A stretch of 64,000 nucleotides of DNA from Paenibacillus lemnae (lineage in GTDB: Bacteria > Bacillota > Bacilli > Paenibacillales > Paenibacillaceae). Where the stretch lies: NCBI RefSeq assembly GCF_012933385.1, contig NZ_JABBPN010000017.1, forward strand, positions 28,544 to 92,543, given 5' to 3'. The position numbers were made by a program, and so were the translations under genes. Numbering within the stretch: the first letter of the stretch is position 1; each line of letters starts with the position of its first letter. Below are positions 1 to 8,771 of this stretch, one piece after another. The notes beneath the pieces were generated by a model. The model did no database searches. It was not told the DNA's origin and was given only the letters and a program-made list of their open reading frames with translations.

Positions 1-2
1 TG

Positions 3-101
3 AGATTTAGAAAATATGTGTTATTCTGCTGCATTAGTGCAGCTATATGGTCCGTACTGTTTGTATCGATCGGATATTATGTAGGAGAAAAATTGTCTTA
101 A
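3..101 (+). CDS. C-terminal end of a DedA-like membrane protein (partial)
   Basis: Only the last 32 codons lie in the window; the 5' part is off the left edge. The visible residues run through a hydrophobic stretch, AAIWSVLFVSIGYYVGEKL, and stop at TAA 99-101. This resembles the region GTLIWNVILVSLGAFLGDS of the full DedA protein encoded at 31935-32549. In that protein another ~45 residues with a last membrane helix follow, so this copy may end early. The DedA match is an inference from a short segment; it could be another small membrane protein. Confidence 0.45.
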   Translation, partial: RFRKYVLFCCISAAIWSVLFVSIGYYVGEKLS

Positions 102-118
102 CGTATAGGTTTCGAAGC

Positions 119-150
119 AACCCTGGGGCTCAAGCGCCCAGGGTTTTTTT
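119..150 (+). terminator. Intrinsic terminator
   Basis: CCCTGGG and CCCAGGG form a GC-rich stem around a 9-nt loop and are followed by seven T. It ends the partial gene at the left edge and isolates the GH43 pair downstream. Confidence 0.85.
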
Positions 151-241
151 ATTTTGTAAGCAGCATTTTAAAAATATATGTTTAATATTTTATTGAAACA
201 TTTTATATTTATAAGAAGAAAGTGAAGGGGAGGAAGCCCAT

Positions 242-1195
242 ATGCAGCAGAAACCAAAATATGCAGGGTATTTATTTGCCCATTTTAAAGGAGAAGAATA
301 TGAGGATGGCGAGCAGGTGTATTTTGCATTAAGCCAAGGCAATGATCCGTTGAACTGGCAGACCTTGCACGGAGGGAAACCGGTGCTTGTCTCGGATCTG
401 GGTGAGAAGGGAATTCGGGACCCTTACATTGTACGGTCACCAGATGGCGGCCGTTTCTATATGGTGGCTACAGACCTTCGGATTTATGGCAATGGAGACT
501 GGGAACGTGCGGTAACGTCCGGAAGCCGCAGCATCATGGTATGGGAATCACAGAATCTCATCGACTGGTCGGGGCCGGATATGGTGGAGATTGCTCCTTC
601 AGGAGCAGGATGCGCCTGGGCACCAGAAGTGTTTTATGATGAAGAGACGCAGGATTATAAGGTGTTCTGGGCTTCTATGATGAATACCGGGCTGCAGGAC
701 GAAGATTCGAGCCGCTACCATCGAATGATGTATGTCTCAACCAAAGATTTCCGGACCTTCAGCGAGCCTGAAGTCTATATGGACTATGGGTATTCGGTGA
801 TTGATACGACGATGATTCAGGAGAAGGGCGGAATTTACCGTTTCTCCAAGGCGGAGCATGTTAAACATGTGATACAGGAGAAGGGGATGTCTTTCCATGA
901 TTCAAACTTTAAAATGCTGAATGATCATGTAGAGACTCCGTTTATGGCAAGGGGCGAGGGGCCGATAATCTTCAAGTCGAATACGGAAGAGAAGTGGATT
1001 CTTTTTATCGATGAGTATGGATTAAGAGGATATATCCCGCTGGAAACGGATGACTTGGATTCAGGGAGCTGGCGTCTGCCGGAGCAATATTCTCTGCCAG
1101 GCACGCTGCGGCACGGTTCGGTGATCCCGGTCACGACGGAAGAGTATGACAGACTTCTGGAGTATTATGGAGGAGGAGAAGAGAATGGAATATAA
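242..1195 (+). CDS. Glycoside hydrolase family 43 protein (first of a pair)
   Basis: A 317-residue five-bladed beta-propeller enzyme of the GH43 type, expected to remove arabinose or xylose units from hemicellulose fragments. The sequence shows GIRDPYIV near residue 60 (catalytic-base Asp position), CAWAPEVFYD near 124-133, SVIDTTMI near 183 (pKa-tuning Asp) and GEGPIIF near 240 (general-acid Glu position). There is no signal peptide, so it should act in the cytoplasm on imported oligosaccharides. ATG follows GGGGAGGAAG. Its last 11 bases overlap the next GH43 gene, which implies translational coupling. The family is well supported; the exact substrate is not. Confidence 0.8.
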   Translation: MQQKPKYAGYLFAHFKGEEYEDGEQVYFALSQGNDPLNWQTLHGGKPVLVSDLGEKGIRDPYIVRSPDGGRFYMVATDLRIYGNGDWERAVTSGSRSIMVWESQNLIDWSGPDMVEIAPSGAGCAWAPEVFYDEETQDYKVFWASMMNTGLQDEDSSRYHRMMYVSTKDFRTFSEPEVYMDYGYSVIDTTMIQEKGGIYRFSKAEHVKHVIQEKGMSFHDSNFKMLNDHVETPFMARGEGPIIFKSNTEEKWILFIDEYGLRGYIPLETDDLDSGSWRLPEQYSLPGTLRHGSVIPVTTEEYDRLLEYYGGGEENGI

Positions 1196-2075
1196 TCAGC
1201 CGACATTAAGCGGAGCATGGGCAGATCCTTTTTTACTGAAGGACGGAGAGGACTATTATTTATATCCGACGAAGGACAGCGTAGGCTGGGTGTATGACAA
1301 GTTCCATGTGTTTCACAGCAAAGACTTAATGCATTGGGATGGCCCTTATCTAGCTCTGGATCTGGCGGATGTCAGCTGGGCCAGCCAAAGCGCCTGGGCG
1401 CCTGGAATTAATAAATATAACGGCAAATACTACATGTATTTCTCCGCAGAAACTCAAATCGGTGTGGCTGTAGCGGATTCTCCGCTGGGACCGTTCCGCG
1501 ATATGCTGGGACGTCCGCTGATCACAAAGGATGAATATAACTGTCAGAGTATTGATGCCGATCTGTTTGTGGATGAGGATAACCAGCCTTATCTGCTGTG
1601 GGGACAGGGAAAGTGCTGGATTGCTCCGCTGAATGAAGATATGGTGACCTTCAAACGCGAACCTGTGCTGCTCTCCAAACCATTGTACACCGCACGCGGC
1701 AAGGATCCTGATGTTTTCGATCACGGCGTTTATAACGAAGGCCCTCATCTGCAAAAGGTGGATGGCCGATATCTGCTGACCTGGAGCAATTACGATACCC
1801 GGGATCCCCGTTATCAAATTTGTTATGGTGTCAGTGACCATGTGTATGGACCTTATGAGGCACCGGAGGATAATCGCGTGACCCGCCCCTCGAAGCAGTT
1901 CTACGGAACAGGACATGCATCCATGGCCCGGTACGGCGAGGGCTGGGTGCTGTGCTACCATCGGCTGATTGATCCAAAAGACTCCAAGCTGCGGGAAACC
2001 TGCATCAGTGTCATTGAGTTTCAGGATGGCAGACCTGTAGTCAATGTGGATACAACGCTTGCGCCTGTCGATTGA
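1185..2075 (+). CDS. Glycoside hydrolase family 43 protein (second of a pair)
   Basis: A 296-residue GH43 enzyme. WADPFLLKDG places the base Asp at residue 14, SIDADLFVDED the second Asp near 124, and YNEGPHLQK the acid Glu near 185; all three are present and in the usual order. ATG 1185 is chosen because AGGAGGAG sits 7 nt upstream; an in-frame ATG at 1146 lies well inside the preceding gene and lacks a site. No signal peptide, so cytoplasmic. The pair probably works in sequence on arabinoxylan- or arabinan-type oligosaccharides. A terminator follows at 2109, so the pair is its own transcript. Confidence 0.82.
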   Translation: MEYNQPTLSGAWADPFLLKDGEDYYLYPTKDSVGWVYDKFHVFHSKDLMHWDGPYLALDLADVSWASQSAWAPGINKYNGKYYMYFSAETQIGVAVADSPLGPFRDMLGRPLITKDEYNCQSIDADLFVDEDNQPYLLWGQGKCWIAPLNEDMVTFKREPVLLSKPLYTARGKDPDVFDHGVYNEGPHLQKVDGRYLLTWSNYDTRDPRYQICYGVSDHVYGPYEAPEDNRVTRPSKQFYGTGHASMARYGEGWVLCYHRLIDPKDSKLRETCISVIEFQDGRPVVNVDTTLAPVD

Positions 2076-2108
2076 TCTATGAACAAGAGCTGTCTCAAAG
2101 GTTAAACT

Positions 2109-2155
2109 GAAGTGGCGGTATCAGGGGGCTAAACCCTGCATCGCCGCTTCTTTAT
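2109..2155 (+). terminator. Hairpin terminator after the GH43 pair
   Basis: GAAGTGGCG at 2109 pairs with CGCCGCTTC at 2142 (one G-U), with an inner AGGG/CCCT stem, followed by TTTATATTT. Confidence 0.65.
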
Positions 2156-2172
2156 ATTTCGCTGTAATCCAA

Positions 2173-2226
2173 TTGACGATAGTCTAATCAGACTATATAA
2201 TGTGTTTTAGTCTAATTAGACTAAAA
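2173..2226 (+). promoter_or_regulatory. SigA promoter with two palindromic operators
   Basis: TTGACG (2173-2178) and TATAAT (2196-2201) are separated by exactly 17 bp. The spacer holds the palindrome AGTCTAATCAGACT (2181-2194). A second copy, AGTCTAATTAGACT, sits inside a longer perfect palindrome at 2205-2226 over the expected transcription start. The two dyad centres are 28 bp apart. A repressor bound here would block both polymerase binding and initiation. The co-transcribed PadR gene at 3092 is the obvious candidate regulator (inference). Confidence 0.8.
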
Positions 2227-2252
2227 CGGGAGATTAAAGGAGTAAATATGAA

Positions 2253-3095
2253 ATGATAAAGTCATTTTTAATGTTGGGGCAGTCGAATATGGCGGGACGT
2301 GGATTTTTGCATGAAGTGGATCCTATCTATCATGAAAAAATAAAAATGCTGCGCAATGGACAGTGGCAGATGATGACAGAGCCCATTAATTATGACCGTC
2401 CGGTTTCCGGTGTAAGCCTGGCGGCTTCTTTCGCTGATGCCTGGTCGAAAACTAATCCGGGTGAAGAAATTGGTTTGGTTCCTTGTGCGGAAGGCGGAAG
2501 TTCCCTGGATGACTGGCATCCGGAAGGCATCCTTTTTCAGCATGCATTGTCTGAAGCCCGCTTCGCCCTGCAGTCCAGCCAAATCTGCGGAATCCTTTGG
2601 CACCAGGGTGAGAGTGACAGTTATCGTTCGCTGCATGAAACTTATTCCAACAAGTTGACGCATATCATCGAAACCCTTAGAAATGAATTAAAGCTTGATG
2701 AAGTACCTTTAATCATTGGCGGACTTGGTGATTTCCTTGGGAAGACCGGTTTTGGACAGCATGCGACAGAGTATGTGCAGGTCAATGAACAATTGCAGCA
2801 CTTCGCTAACGAACAGCGGAATTGTTATTTTGTAACAGCGGCGGATTTGACCGCGAATCCTGATGGCATCCATATTGACGCGGTTTCGCAGCGTAAATTC
2901 GGTTACCGCTATTTCGAAGCTTTTTCGAAAAAGTGTCATGTTTTGGAACCCATCCCGGGGGAGGAGCAGTCGCTGAAAGTGAAAGACAGCTATTGTAAAA
3001 CAGAACAGATTTACCTTCATAGCATGGATTTGGCTTTGGGTAAAATCACGTACGGGGAATTCGAGGCACAGTTGGCCAAGGTGATGCAGCCTTGA
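2253..3095 (+). CDS. SASA-domain (sialate O-acetylesterase-like) esterase
   Basis: A 280-residue SGNH-fold carbohydrate esterase of the SASA/CE6 type, which removes O-acetyl groups from sugars such as acetylxylan or sialate. Block I is GQSNMAGRG with nucleophile Ser11, followed by CAEGGSSLDDW, the family hallmark WHQGESD near 117-123, and NPDGIHID near 208, which carries the Asp/His pair. No signal peptide. AAAGGAG lies 10 nt upstream of this ATG, but only 5 nt upstream of an ATG that opens a two-codon ORF (ATG AAA TGA, 2248-2256) overlapping the start. Its last codons overlap the PadR gene. Likely partner of the GH43 enzymes upstream in deacetylating hemicellulose fragments. Confidence 0.8.
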   Translation: MIKSFLMLGQSNMAGRGFLHEVDPIYHEKIKMLRNGQWQMMTEPINYDRPVSGVSLAASFADAWSKTNPGEEIGLVPCAEGGSSLDDWHPEGILFQHALSEARFALQSSQICGILWHQGESDSYRSLHETYSNKLTHIIETLRNELKLDEVPLIIGGLGDFLGKTGFGQHATEYVQVNEQLQHFANEQRNCYFVTAADLTANPDGIHIDAVSQRKFGYRYFEAFSKKCHVLEPIPGEEQSLKVKDSYCKTEQIYLHSMDLALGKITYGEFEAQLAKVMQP

Positions 3096-3631
3096 TCCCC
3101 TTACTCATCCTTGGTTTGCTCATCCAAAATCCTGGCGCTCATGGCTACGAATTACTGACTCTAATGGAAAAACGTCAATACCAATACATTGTGAACTTCA
3201 CGAAGGGGTCGTTTTATTACAATCTGCAGCAGCTTGAAGAAAAAGGCTGGATTAAACAGATTCAGCAGAAATCTTCAACCCTTGGACGTGAGAGCCGGAA
3301 CTTTACAATTACGAAATCTGGAATGGCTGAGTTTGAACAGTTAATGGTTAAATACGGTACCAAATCAGAATACGTGAACCTGCAATTTTATGGAGCGCTG
3401 CTCTTTGCGGGTGAATATGATAAAGACAAACTGCTGGAACTGATCCAATCGCAGATCGACCAGACTAAAACCCGAATCGCGCTCCTTGATGAATACCTGT
3501 CCAACACACAGGAATTTCCCGGCACAATGGATTACTTCCGCCGCATGAACGAAAATTCCCGTTCCCATCACTTGGTTAACCTAGAGTGGTTTGAACAATT
3601 GAGAGCAGAAATCGAGGGACACATTATTTGA
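3092..3631 (+). CDS. PadR family transcriptional regulator
   Basis: A 179-residue PadR regulator. The N-terminal winged helix reads LLILGLLIQNPGAHGYELL, then GSFYYNLQQLEEKGWI and RESRNFTITKSG. The C-terminal half is the helical dimerisation region (GALLFAGEYDKDKLLELI). The start is TTG 3092 in a TTGA overlap with the esterase stop; AAGGTG lies 8 nt upstream. PadR proteins are usually effector-released repressors that control their own operon. The twin AGTCTAATNAGACT operator at 2181 and 2209 fits that role. The ligand is unknown, but an aromatic acid or a sugar-derived signal is possible. Confidence 0.85.
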   Translation: MIPLLILGLLIQNPGAHGYELLTLMEKRQYQYIVNFTKGSFYYNLQQLEEKGWIKQIQQKSSTLGRESRNFTITKSGMAEFEQLMVKYGTKSEYVNLQFYGALLFAGEYDKDKLLELIQSQIDQTKTRIALLDEYLSNTQEFPGTMDYFRRMNENSRSHHLVNLEWFEQLRAEIEGHII

Positions 3632-3656
3632 ACCGACAGTCGCTCACAACAGTAAA

Positions 3657-3698
3657 AAGGGCCTGGTCTCAAGTAATAAAGCTTGAGACCAGGCCCTT
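3657..3698. terminator. Bidirectional terminator between padR and ctaB
   Basis: A perfect 17-bp stem (AAGGGCCTGGTCTCAAG and its complement) with a 7-nt loop, A-rich on the left and T-rich on the right, sits between converging genes. Confidence 0.9.
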
Positions 3699-3704
3699 AT
3701 AAAT

Positions 3705-4649
3705 TTATTTCAATGCCTTGGCGATGAATGAGAACACAATAATGATGAAATACACCATAACAATGTGCTGGATCGAGAACATAAACATTTTGTGCGACCA
3801 GATCTTCGGCTCCGCTTTATTAAAGCTGGTGAAGCTGAGTATGAGCCAAGTCATGTTGATGATAAATACGATACCGGCCACAATCGGGCTGAACGGCCAG
3901 AACAGGAAGCTCGAGGCTGCCAGCATAATCAGATAAATATTCGTCTGAAGGTATGTGCGCTCAATCCCTTTAACAACAGGAAGCATCGGAACACCTGCTG
4001 CCTTGTATTCATCAAAGCGACGGATCGCAATACCGTAGAAATGAGGCATTTGCCACAAAATCATCGTGACCACAAGCGCCCATATGCCAGGGTGGGTGTA
4101 ATCATGAGAAATCACGGACCAGCCGATCAAAGGCGGGACTGCGCCCGAGATACTGCCCACTTCCGTGTTGTAGACGGTTCTTCGTTTCGTCCACATGGTG
4201 TAAGGCACCATATATAGAAACAAGCCGAGCAGAGCGAAGAACGCAGCCATAGGCGAAGCAAGCAGCAGCAGGCCCGTTCCCGCAGCTGTGAGCAGAATGC
4301 CCAGCAGCAGACCTGTTCGAGTATCGACCTGGCCCGTAACAGTCGGGCGGGTCTTGGTCCGCTCCATAATCGCATCAATGTCCCGGTCAAACAGGTTGTT
4401 GAATGCTCCGGCAGCACCAATGACGAATGAGGAACCAATCAGCGAAAAGATGATGCTCAGCAGATTACCTGGGATGGAGGCGTCATACACGTACAGTGCC
4501 ATACATAATCCGGTGAAGACAGCAATCAGGTTGGATTTGATAATTCCGGTTTTGACCGTCTCTCCAAGAGCTTTAGAGAAAGACTTATATTCAAGGGCCA
4601 TCTTGGGTTGTGATCTATTATTTATAGTCATCAGCGGCTCACTTTCCAT
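3705..4649 (-). CDS. ctaB: Protoheme IX farnesyltransferase (heme O synthase)
   Basis: A UbiA-family membrane prenyltransferase that adds farnesyl to heme B to make heme O for aa3-type oxidases. The diagnostic NNLFDRDIDAIMERTKTRP (NxxDxxxD site) and a second loop region DEYKAAGVPMLP are present. About eight or nine hydrophobic helices fit the family, and 314 residues is normal. The start is uncertain: ATG 4649 or ATG 4631, neither with a strong ribosome site. An extended -10 promoter (TGATATAAT) lies at 4682-4674, giving a very short leader. It stands alone here without ctaA or oxidase subunits. Confidence 0.92.
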   Translation of the reverse strand: MESEPLMTINNRSQPKMALEYKSFSKALGETVKTGIIKSNLIAVFTGLCMALYVYDASIPGNLLSIIFSLIGSSFVIGAAGAFNNLFDRDIDAIMERTKTRPTVTGQVDTRTGLLLGILLTAAGTGLLLLASPMAAFFALLGLFLYMVPYTMWTKRRTVYNTEVGSISGAVPPLIGWSVISHDYTHPGIWALVVTMILWQMPHFYGIAIRRFDEYKAAGVPMLPVVKGIERTYLQTNIYLIMLAASSFLFWPFSPIVAGIVFIINMTWLILSFTSFNKAEPKIWSHKMFMFSIQHIVMVYFIIIVFSFIAKALK

Positions 4650-4673
4650 TATAATAAATTCATATGCCTTACG

Positions 4674-4682
4674 ATTATATCA
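4674..4682 (-). promoter_or_regulatory. Extended -10 promoter of ctaB
   Basis: Read on the minus strand the site is TGATATAAT. No good -35 was found 16-18 bp upstream, which is usual for extended -10 promoters. Transcription would start about 18 nt before ATG 4649. Confidence 0.5.
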
Positions 4683-4905
4683 CTCTACGCCCGACAATTT
4701 GCGTTAAAGTGACATTATTAATAATAATGTCAATATTTCGCAGGATCATTTTACTCAAATAAGATAATCTTACCACAAAACTATGGGTTAGCAGTAGTGA
4801 ATTTATCTCAACCTAATCAGGATATATTGACCAGCCCCATAGTATGGAAATCAATTCCGCATGTAAAACGCTTGCAAGGAAAAATAAGATGTGATATCTT
4901 GAATG

Positions 4906-4975
4906 TGTAATCGGTTACAGGTTATTTAGCGAGCATGATGTAACGGGTTACACAACATTCACGATGAATTATAAT
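4906..4975 (+). promoter_or_regulatory. rbs operon promoter with two LacI-type operators
   Basis: Two 14-bp dyads, TGTAATCGGTTACA (4906-4919) and TGTAACGGGTTACA (4939-4952), have centres 33 bp apart, about three helical turns. The second overlaps the -35 (GTTACA 4947-4952), which is 17 bp from the -10 TATAAT (4970-4975). They are the expected sites for RbsR encoded just downstream. A half CcpA-like sequence (AACGCTTGCA) occurs at 4868-4877. The remaining upstream part of the 360-bp gap (4683-4860) shows only AT-rich sequence. Confidence 0.75.
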
Positions 4976-5011
4976 CTATATAGAATGAAATGATAGAGGT
5001 GAGTCCGGAAG

Positions 5012-5995
5012 ATGGCAACCATTAAAGAAGTAGCCAAGGCAGCAGGCGTATCGGTGGCTACCGTATCGCGTGTAATGAACCAGAACGGTTACGTGCATGA
5101 AGATACACGCCGCAAGGTTGAAGACGCAATCCGTGAATTGAATTACACACCGAACGAAGTGGCTCGCTCCCTGTACAAGAGGAAGTCAAAGCTGATCGGT
5201 CTGCTGCTTCCGGACATCACCAACCCTTATTTTCCGCAGCTGGCAAGGGGTGTGGAGGACCGGCTGCAGGAGCAGGATTTCCGCCTGATCTTCGGCAACA
5301 GTGACGAGAGCCGGCAGAAGGAGACGGATTATCTTCAGACCTTCCTGCAGAACAATGTCGTGGGCGTCATTTCCTCTACAAATGCGCCGGATCATGATAT
5401 GTACACCGGTCTTGGAATCCCGGTTGTGTTTTTGGACCGAACACTGAATGACAACCCAGCGGTATACGCAGATGGACGAGAAGGCGGCAGACAGGCAGCC
5501 ACAGAACTGGTGAAGCGAGGCAGCACCAACATTACGATCATTCAGGGACCGGCCGATGTGAGGCCTGCAATGGATCGTTTTCATGGGGCGGTCGAAGCGC
5601 TGGAGTCATCCGGCACTTCCTATGAGGTGCTGAAGACGACTTCGTTTTCCTTCACGGAGGCGGAGGGCTGGGCGAAGGAACTGTTCCGGAGGTATCCGGA
5701 TAGTGACGGCATCATCGCCAGTAACGATATCGTAGCGTCTGCTGTGCTGCAGGAAGCGGTGGGGTTGGGCAGGCGGGTCCCGCAGGACGTGCAGATTATC
5801 GGCTTCGACGATATTCCGCTGAGCCGGCTGCTGATACCGTCCCTGTCGACCATTCACCAGCCTGCCTACGAGATGGGCCGGGAAGCGGCGGATCTCATCA
5901 TCCGCTTGATCGAAGGACAATACATCGAATCTAGACATATTCAGTACGCTGTAGAATTTATAGAACGGCAAACAACGCGAAAGGTGGAATCCTGA
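5012..5995 (+). CDS. rbsR: LacI family ribose operon repressor
   Basis: A 327-residue LacI/GalR regulator. The HTH is MATIKEVAKAAGVSVATVSR followed by the hinge region NYTPNEVARSL. The periplasmic-binding-protein-like core contains LLPDITNPYFPQLARGVED and the C-terminal GFDDIPLSRLLIPSLSTI. AGAGGTGAG is 8 nt from ATG. It is the first gene of rbsRKDACB and overlaps rbsK by one base (TGATG). In B. subtilis the same gene order is known, with RbsR repressing and CcpA modulating. The two dyads at 4906 and 4939 are its likely operators. Confidence 0.93.
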   Translation: MATIKEVAKAAGVSVATVSRVMNQNGYVHEDTRRKVEDAIRELNYTPNEVARSLYKRKSKLIGLLLPDITNPYFPQLARGVEDRLQEQDFRLIFGNSDESRQKETDYLQTFLQNNVVGVISSTNAPDHDMYTGLGIPVVFLDRTLNDNPAVYADGREGGRQAATELVKRGSTNITIIQGPADVRPAMDRFHGAVEALESSGTSYEVLKTTSFSFTEAEGWAKELFRRYPDSDGIIASNDIVASAVLQEAVGLGRRVPQDVQIIGFDDIPLSRLLIPSLSTIHQPAYEMGREAADLIIRLIEGQYIESRHIQYAVEFIERQTTRKVES

Positions 5996-6873
5996 TGGCT
6001 AAAATTACAGTGGTGGGAAGTTCCTCGATGGACCTGGTTGTTACTTCAGCGAAACGTCCGGGAGCTGGAGAAACCGTGCTGGGGGAAAGCTTCAAGACAG
6101 TACCGGGAGGAAAAGGCGCCAACCAGGCGGTGGCTGCGGCGAGACTGGGAGCCGAGGTCACGATGATTGGCTGTGTGGGAGATGATCACCTGGGACAGGT
6201 CATTTTGGACAATTTCAAAGCCAATGGTGTTTACACCGCCTATGTGGAACCGGTTACAGGCGTGGAGAGCGGGACGGCACATATCGTTCTGGCAGAAGGG
6301 GATAACAGCATTGTTGTTGTCAAAGCTGCGAATGATCGAATTAGCCCGGGATATGTGGACAAGGCGATCCAAGCCATACGAGAGGCTGATATCGTCATGA
6401 TCCAGCAGGAGATTCCCGAGGAGACGGTCATTCATGTCAGTGAGCTGTGCCGGGCTCACAACATTCCGCTTATTCTAAATCCGGCACCGGCCCGTCCCGT
6501 TCCACAAGCTGTCATTGAAGCGGCATCCTACATCACGCCAAACGAGCATGAAGCTGAAATTTTGTTTGAAGGTCAGCACCTTGCAGCTATGCTGCGGCGC
6601 TATCCTGGCAAGCTGCTCGTAACCGAAGGCAAGGCAGGAGTTCGGTATTTTGACGGCATTCAAGAAGTTGTGATTCCCGGCTATCACGTGGAGGTTGTGG
6701 ACACAACCGGAGCAGGAGATACCTTTAACGGAGCACTTGCTGTGGCGCTTGCCGAAGGCAGGAGCCTTCCGGAAAGCCTGAAGTTTGCCAACCGGGCTGC
6801 TGCACTGTCGGTGACCCGCTTCGGGGCCCAAGGCGGTATGCCCAGCCGCAGCGATGTGGAAGGGAGCTTATAA
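5995..6873 (+). CDS. rbsK: Ribokinase
   Basis: A 292-residue PfkB-family kinase that phosphorylates D-ribose at O5 for entry into the pentose phosphate pathway. The N-terminal motif [18 protein letters not shown] and the C-terminal signature [13 protein letters not shown], with the catalytic Asp in GAGD, are intact. The start codon overlaps the rbsR stop (TGATG). It lies second in the ribose operon, and its stop is directly followed by the rbsD start. Confidence 0.95.
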   Translation: MAKITVVGSSSMDLVVTSAKRPGAGETVLGESFKTVPGGKGANQAVAAARLGAEVTMIGCVGDDHLGQVILDNFKANGVYTAYVEPVTGVESGTAHIVLAEGDNSIVVVKAANDRISPGYVDKAIQAIREADIVMIQQEIPEETVIHVSELCRAHNIPLILNPAPARPVPQAVIEAASYITPNEHEAEILFEGQHLAAMLRRYPGKLLVTEGKAGVRYFDGIQEVVIPGYHVEVVDTTGAGDTFNGALAVALAEGRSLPESLKFANRAAALSVTRFGAQGGMPSRSDVEGSL

Positions 6874-6874
6874 A

Positions 6875-7273
6875 ATGAAGAAGCACGGCATCCTGAACAG
6901 TCATATTGCAAAAGTGCTGTCCGATCTCGGGCATACCGATACCATCGTCATTGCAGATGTGGGGCTTCCGGTTCCGCCGGGAGTTCCCAAGATTGACATT
7001 GCTCTGAACCTGGGTACACCAAGTTTCAAAGAGGTGGTGGACACCATCGCCCGTGACATGGTGATTGAACGCATAATTCTTGCGGAGGAGATAAGGTCAG
7101 AAAATATGGAAACACTACAATATATGCAGGAACAATTTCCGCAGGAAGACCTACAGTTCTGCCCGCACGAACAGTTCAAGGCACTGACCCGGCATGCCAA
7201 AGTCGTGATCCGCACCGGGGAAGCAACACCCTATGCGAACTGTATCCTGCAGGCAGGCGTTCATTTCGGCTAG
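6875..7273 (+). CDS. rbsD: D-ribose pyranase
   Basis: A 132-residue RbsD that interconverts the beta-pyranose and beta-furanose forms of ribose so the kinase receives its substrate. It begins [20 protein letters not shown] with the conserved His near residue 20, contains IADVGLPVP, and ends [19 protein letters not shown], the usual FucU/RbsD tail. ATG 6875 is preferred over an in-frame ATG at 6854 inside rbsK, because AAGGGAG lies 8 nt upstream and homologues start there. Confidence 0.95.
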   Translation: MKKHGILNSHIAKVLSDLGHTDTIVIADVGLPVPPGVPKIDIALNLGTPSFKEVVDTIARDMVIERIILAEEIRSENMETLQYMQEQFPQEDLQFCPHEQFKALTRHAKVVIRTGEATPYANCILQAGVHFG

Positions 7274-7288
7274 AAGGAGGAGAGCATC

Positions 7289-8770
7289 ATGAACATACAG
7301 ATGAGAAATATTCATAAATCCTTTGGCACGAACCGGGTTTTAAGCGGTGTGGATTTTGATTTGCGTGAAGGCGAGGTCCATGCGCTTATGGGCGAGAACG
7401 GCGCGGGTAAATCCACGCTGATGAATATATTGACCGGCCTCCACAACCGGGATGAAGGCTCCATACAGATTAATGGCAGTGAGACATCATTCCGGAATCC
7501 AAAGGAAGCCGAAGAGAACGGGATTGCTTTCATCCATCAGGAGCTGAACATCTGGCCGGATATGACGGTACTGGACAACCTGTTTATTGGTAAAGAAATG
7601 ACCTCCCGTTTTGGGGTTCTAAATATGAAACAGATGAAAGCACTCGCCGCAGAGCAGTTCGCGAAGCTGTCGGTGAGTATTCCGCTGACCCAGGAAGCCG
7701 GGGAATGCTCGGTCGGCCAGCAGCAGATGATTGAAATCGCCAAGGCGCTGATGACGAACGCTAAGGTGATCATTATGGACGAGCCGACGGCAGCGCTCAC
7801 CGAGCGGGAAATTACCAAGCTGTTTGAAGTGATTCGCGCCCTAAGAAAAGAAGGCGTTTCCATCGTGTATATTTCGCACCGGATGGAAGAGATTTTCGCC
7901 ATCTGTGACCGGATTACGGTCATGCGTGATGGCAAAGCAGTGGACACGAAAGATATCCCGGAGACGTCATTTGACGAAGTGGTCCGAAAAATGGTCGGAC
8001 GCGAGCTCACCGAACGCTACCCTGCAAGACACCCCGCGCCGGGTGAAACTGTGCTGGAAGTGAAGGATCTGAAGCGCAAGGGCCGCTTTGAGGACATCAG
8101 CTTCTCTGTGAAAGCTGGTGAAATCGTAGGTGTATCCGGACTGATGGGCGCAGGACGGACGGAAGTGATGCGAGCCATCTTCGGCCTGGACCCGCTGGAC
8201 AGCGGCGAGATCTGGATCCGCGGCAAAAAAGTGAACATCCGCAAGCCCGATGATGCCGTGAAGCATGGCATTGGCTTTATCACCGAAGACCGGAAGGACG
8301 AAGGTCTGGTGCTCGATTTTTCAGTACGTGAGAATATGGCACTGCCGAATTTGTTCAGCTTCTCTTCCAAAGGATTTATCTCAGGCAAAAAAGAGCAGGA
8401 GTTCGTCGATACCCTGACGAAGCGCCTGCAGATCAAGACACACACCACCGAAACGGCGGCGCGCAGTCTGTCGGGCGGTAATCAGCAGAAGGTCGTCATC
8501 GCCAAATGGATCGGCATCGGTCCAAGTGTGCTCATTCTGGATGAGCCGACCCGCGGCGTGGACGTAGGGGCCAAACGCGAAATCTACCAGCTCATGAACG
8601 AGCTGACCGATCGCGGCGTAGCTATCCTGATGATTTCCTCGGAGCTGCCGGAGGTACTCGGGATGAGCGACCGGATCCTGGTGGTCCACGAAGGCAGAAT
8701 TACAGGTGAAGTGGATGGAAAGCAGGCCACGCAGGAACACATCATGACTTTAGCAACAGGGGGACAGTGA
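7289..8770 (+). CDS. rbsA: Ribose ABC transporter ATP-binding protein
   Basis: A 493-residue double ABC ATPase for ribose import. The first domain has GENGAGKST (Walker A), signature [15 protein letters not shown] and Walker [14 protein letters not shown]. The second has the weakened Walker [11 protein letters not shown] usual for this family, signature [14 protein letters not shown] and Walker [26 protein letters not shown] precedes the ATG. One base separates its stop from rbsC. Confidence 0.95.
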   Translation: MNIQMRNIHKSFGTNRVLSGVDFDLREGEVHALMGENGAGKSTLMNILTGLHNRDEGSIQINGSETSFRNPKEAEENGIAFIHQELNIWPDMTVLDNLFIGKEMTSRFGVLNMKQMKALAAEQFAKLSVSIPLTQEAGECSVGQQQMIEIAKALMTNAKVIIMDEPTAALTEREITKLFEVIRALRKEGVSIVYISHRMEEIFAICDRITVMRDGKAVDTKDIPETSFDEVVRKMVGRELTERYPARHPAPGETVLEVKDLKRKGRFEDISFSVKAGEIVGVSGLMGAGRTEVMRAIFGLDPLDSGEIWIRGKKVNIRKPDDAVKHGIGFITEDRKDEGLVLDFSVRENMALPNLFSFSSKGFISGKKEQEFVDTLTKRLQIKTHTTETAARSLSGGNQQKVVIAKWIGIGPSVLILDEPTRGVDVGAKREIYQLMNELTDRGVAILMISSELPEVLGMSDRILVVHEGRITGEVDGKQATQEHIMTLATGGQ

Positions 8771-8771
8771 C

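Noticed and set aside
3765..4217. Long open frame opposite ctaB
   Set aside because: It is a shadow of the clear CtaB coding frame, has no ribosome site and yields low-complexity His/Arg-rich protein.
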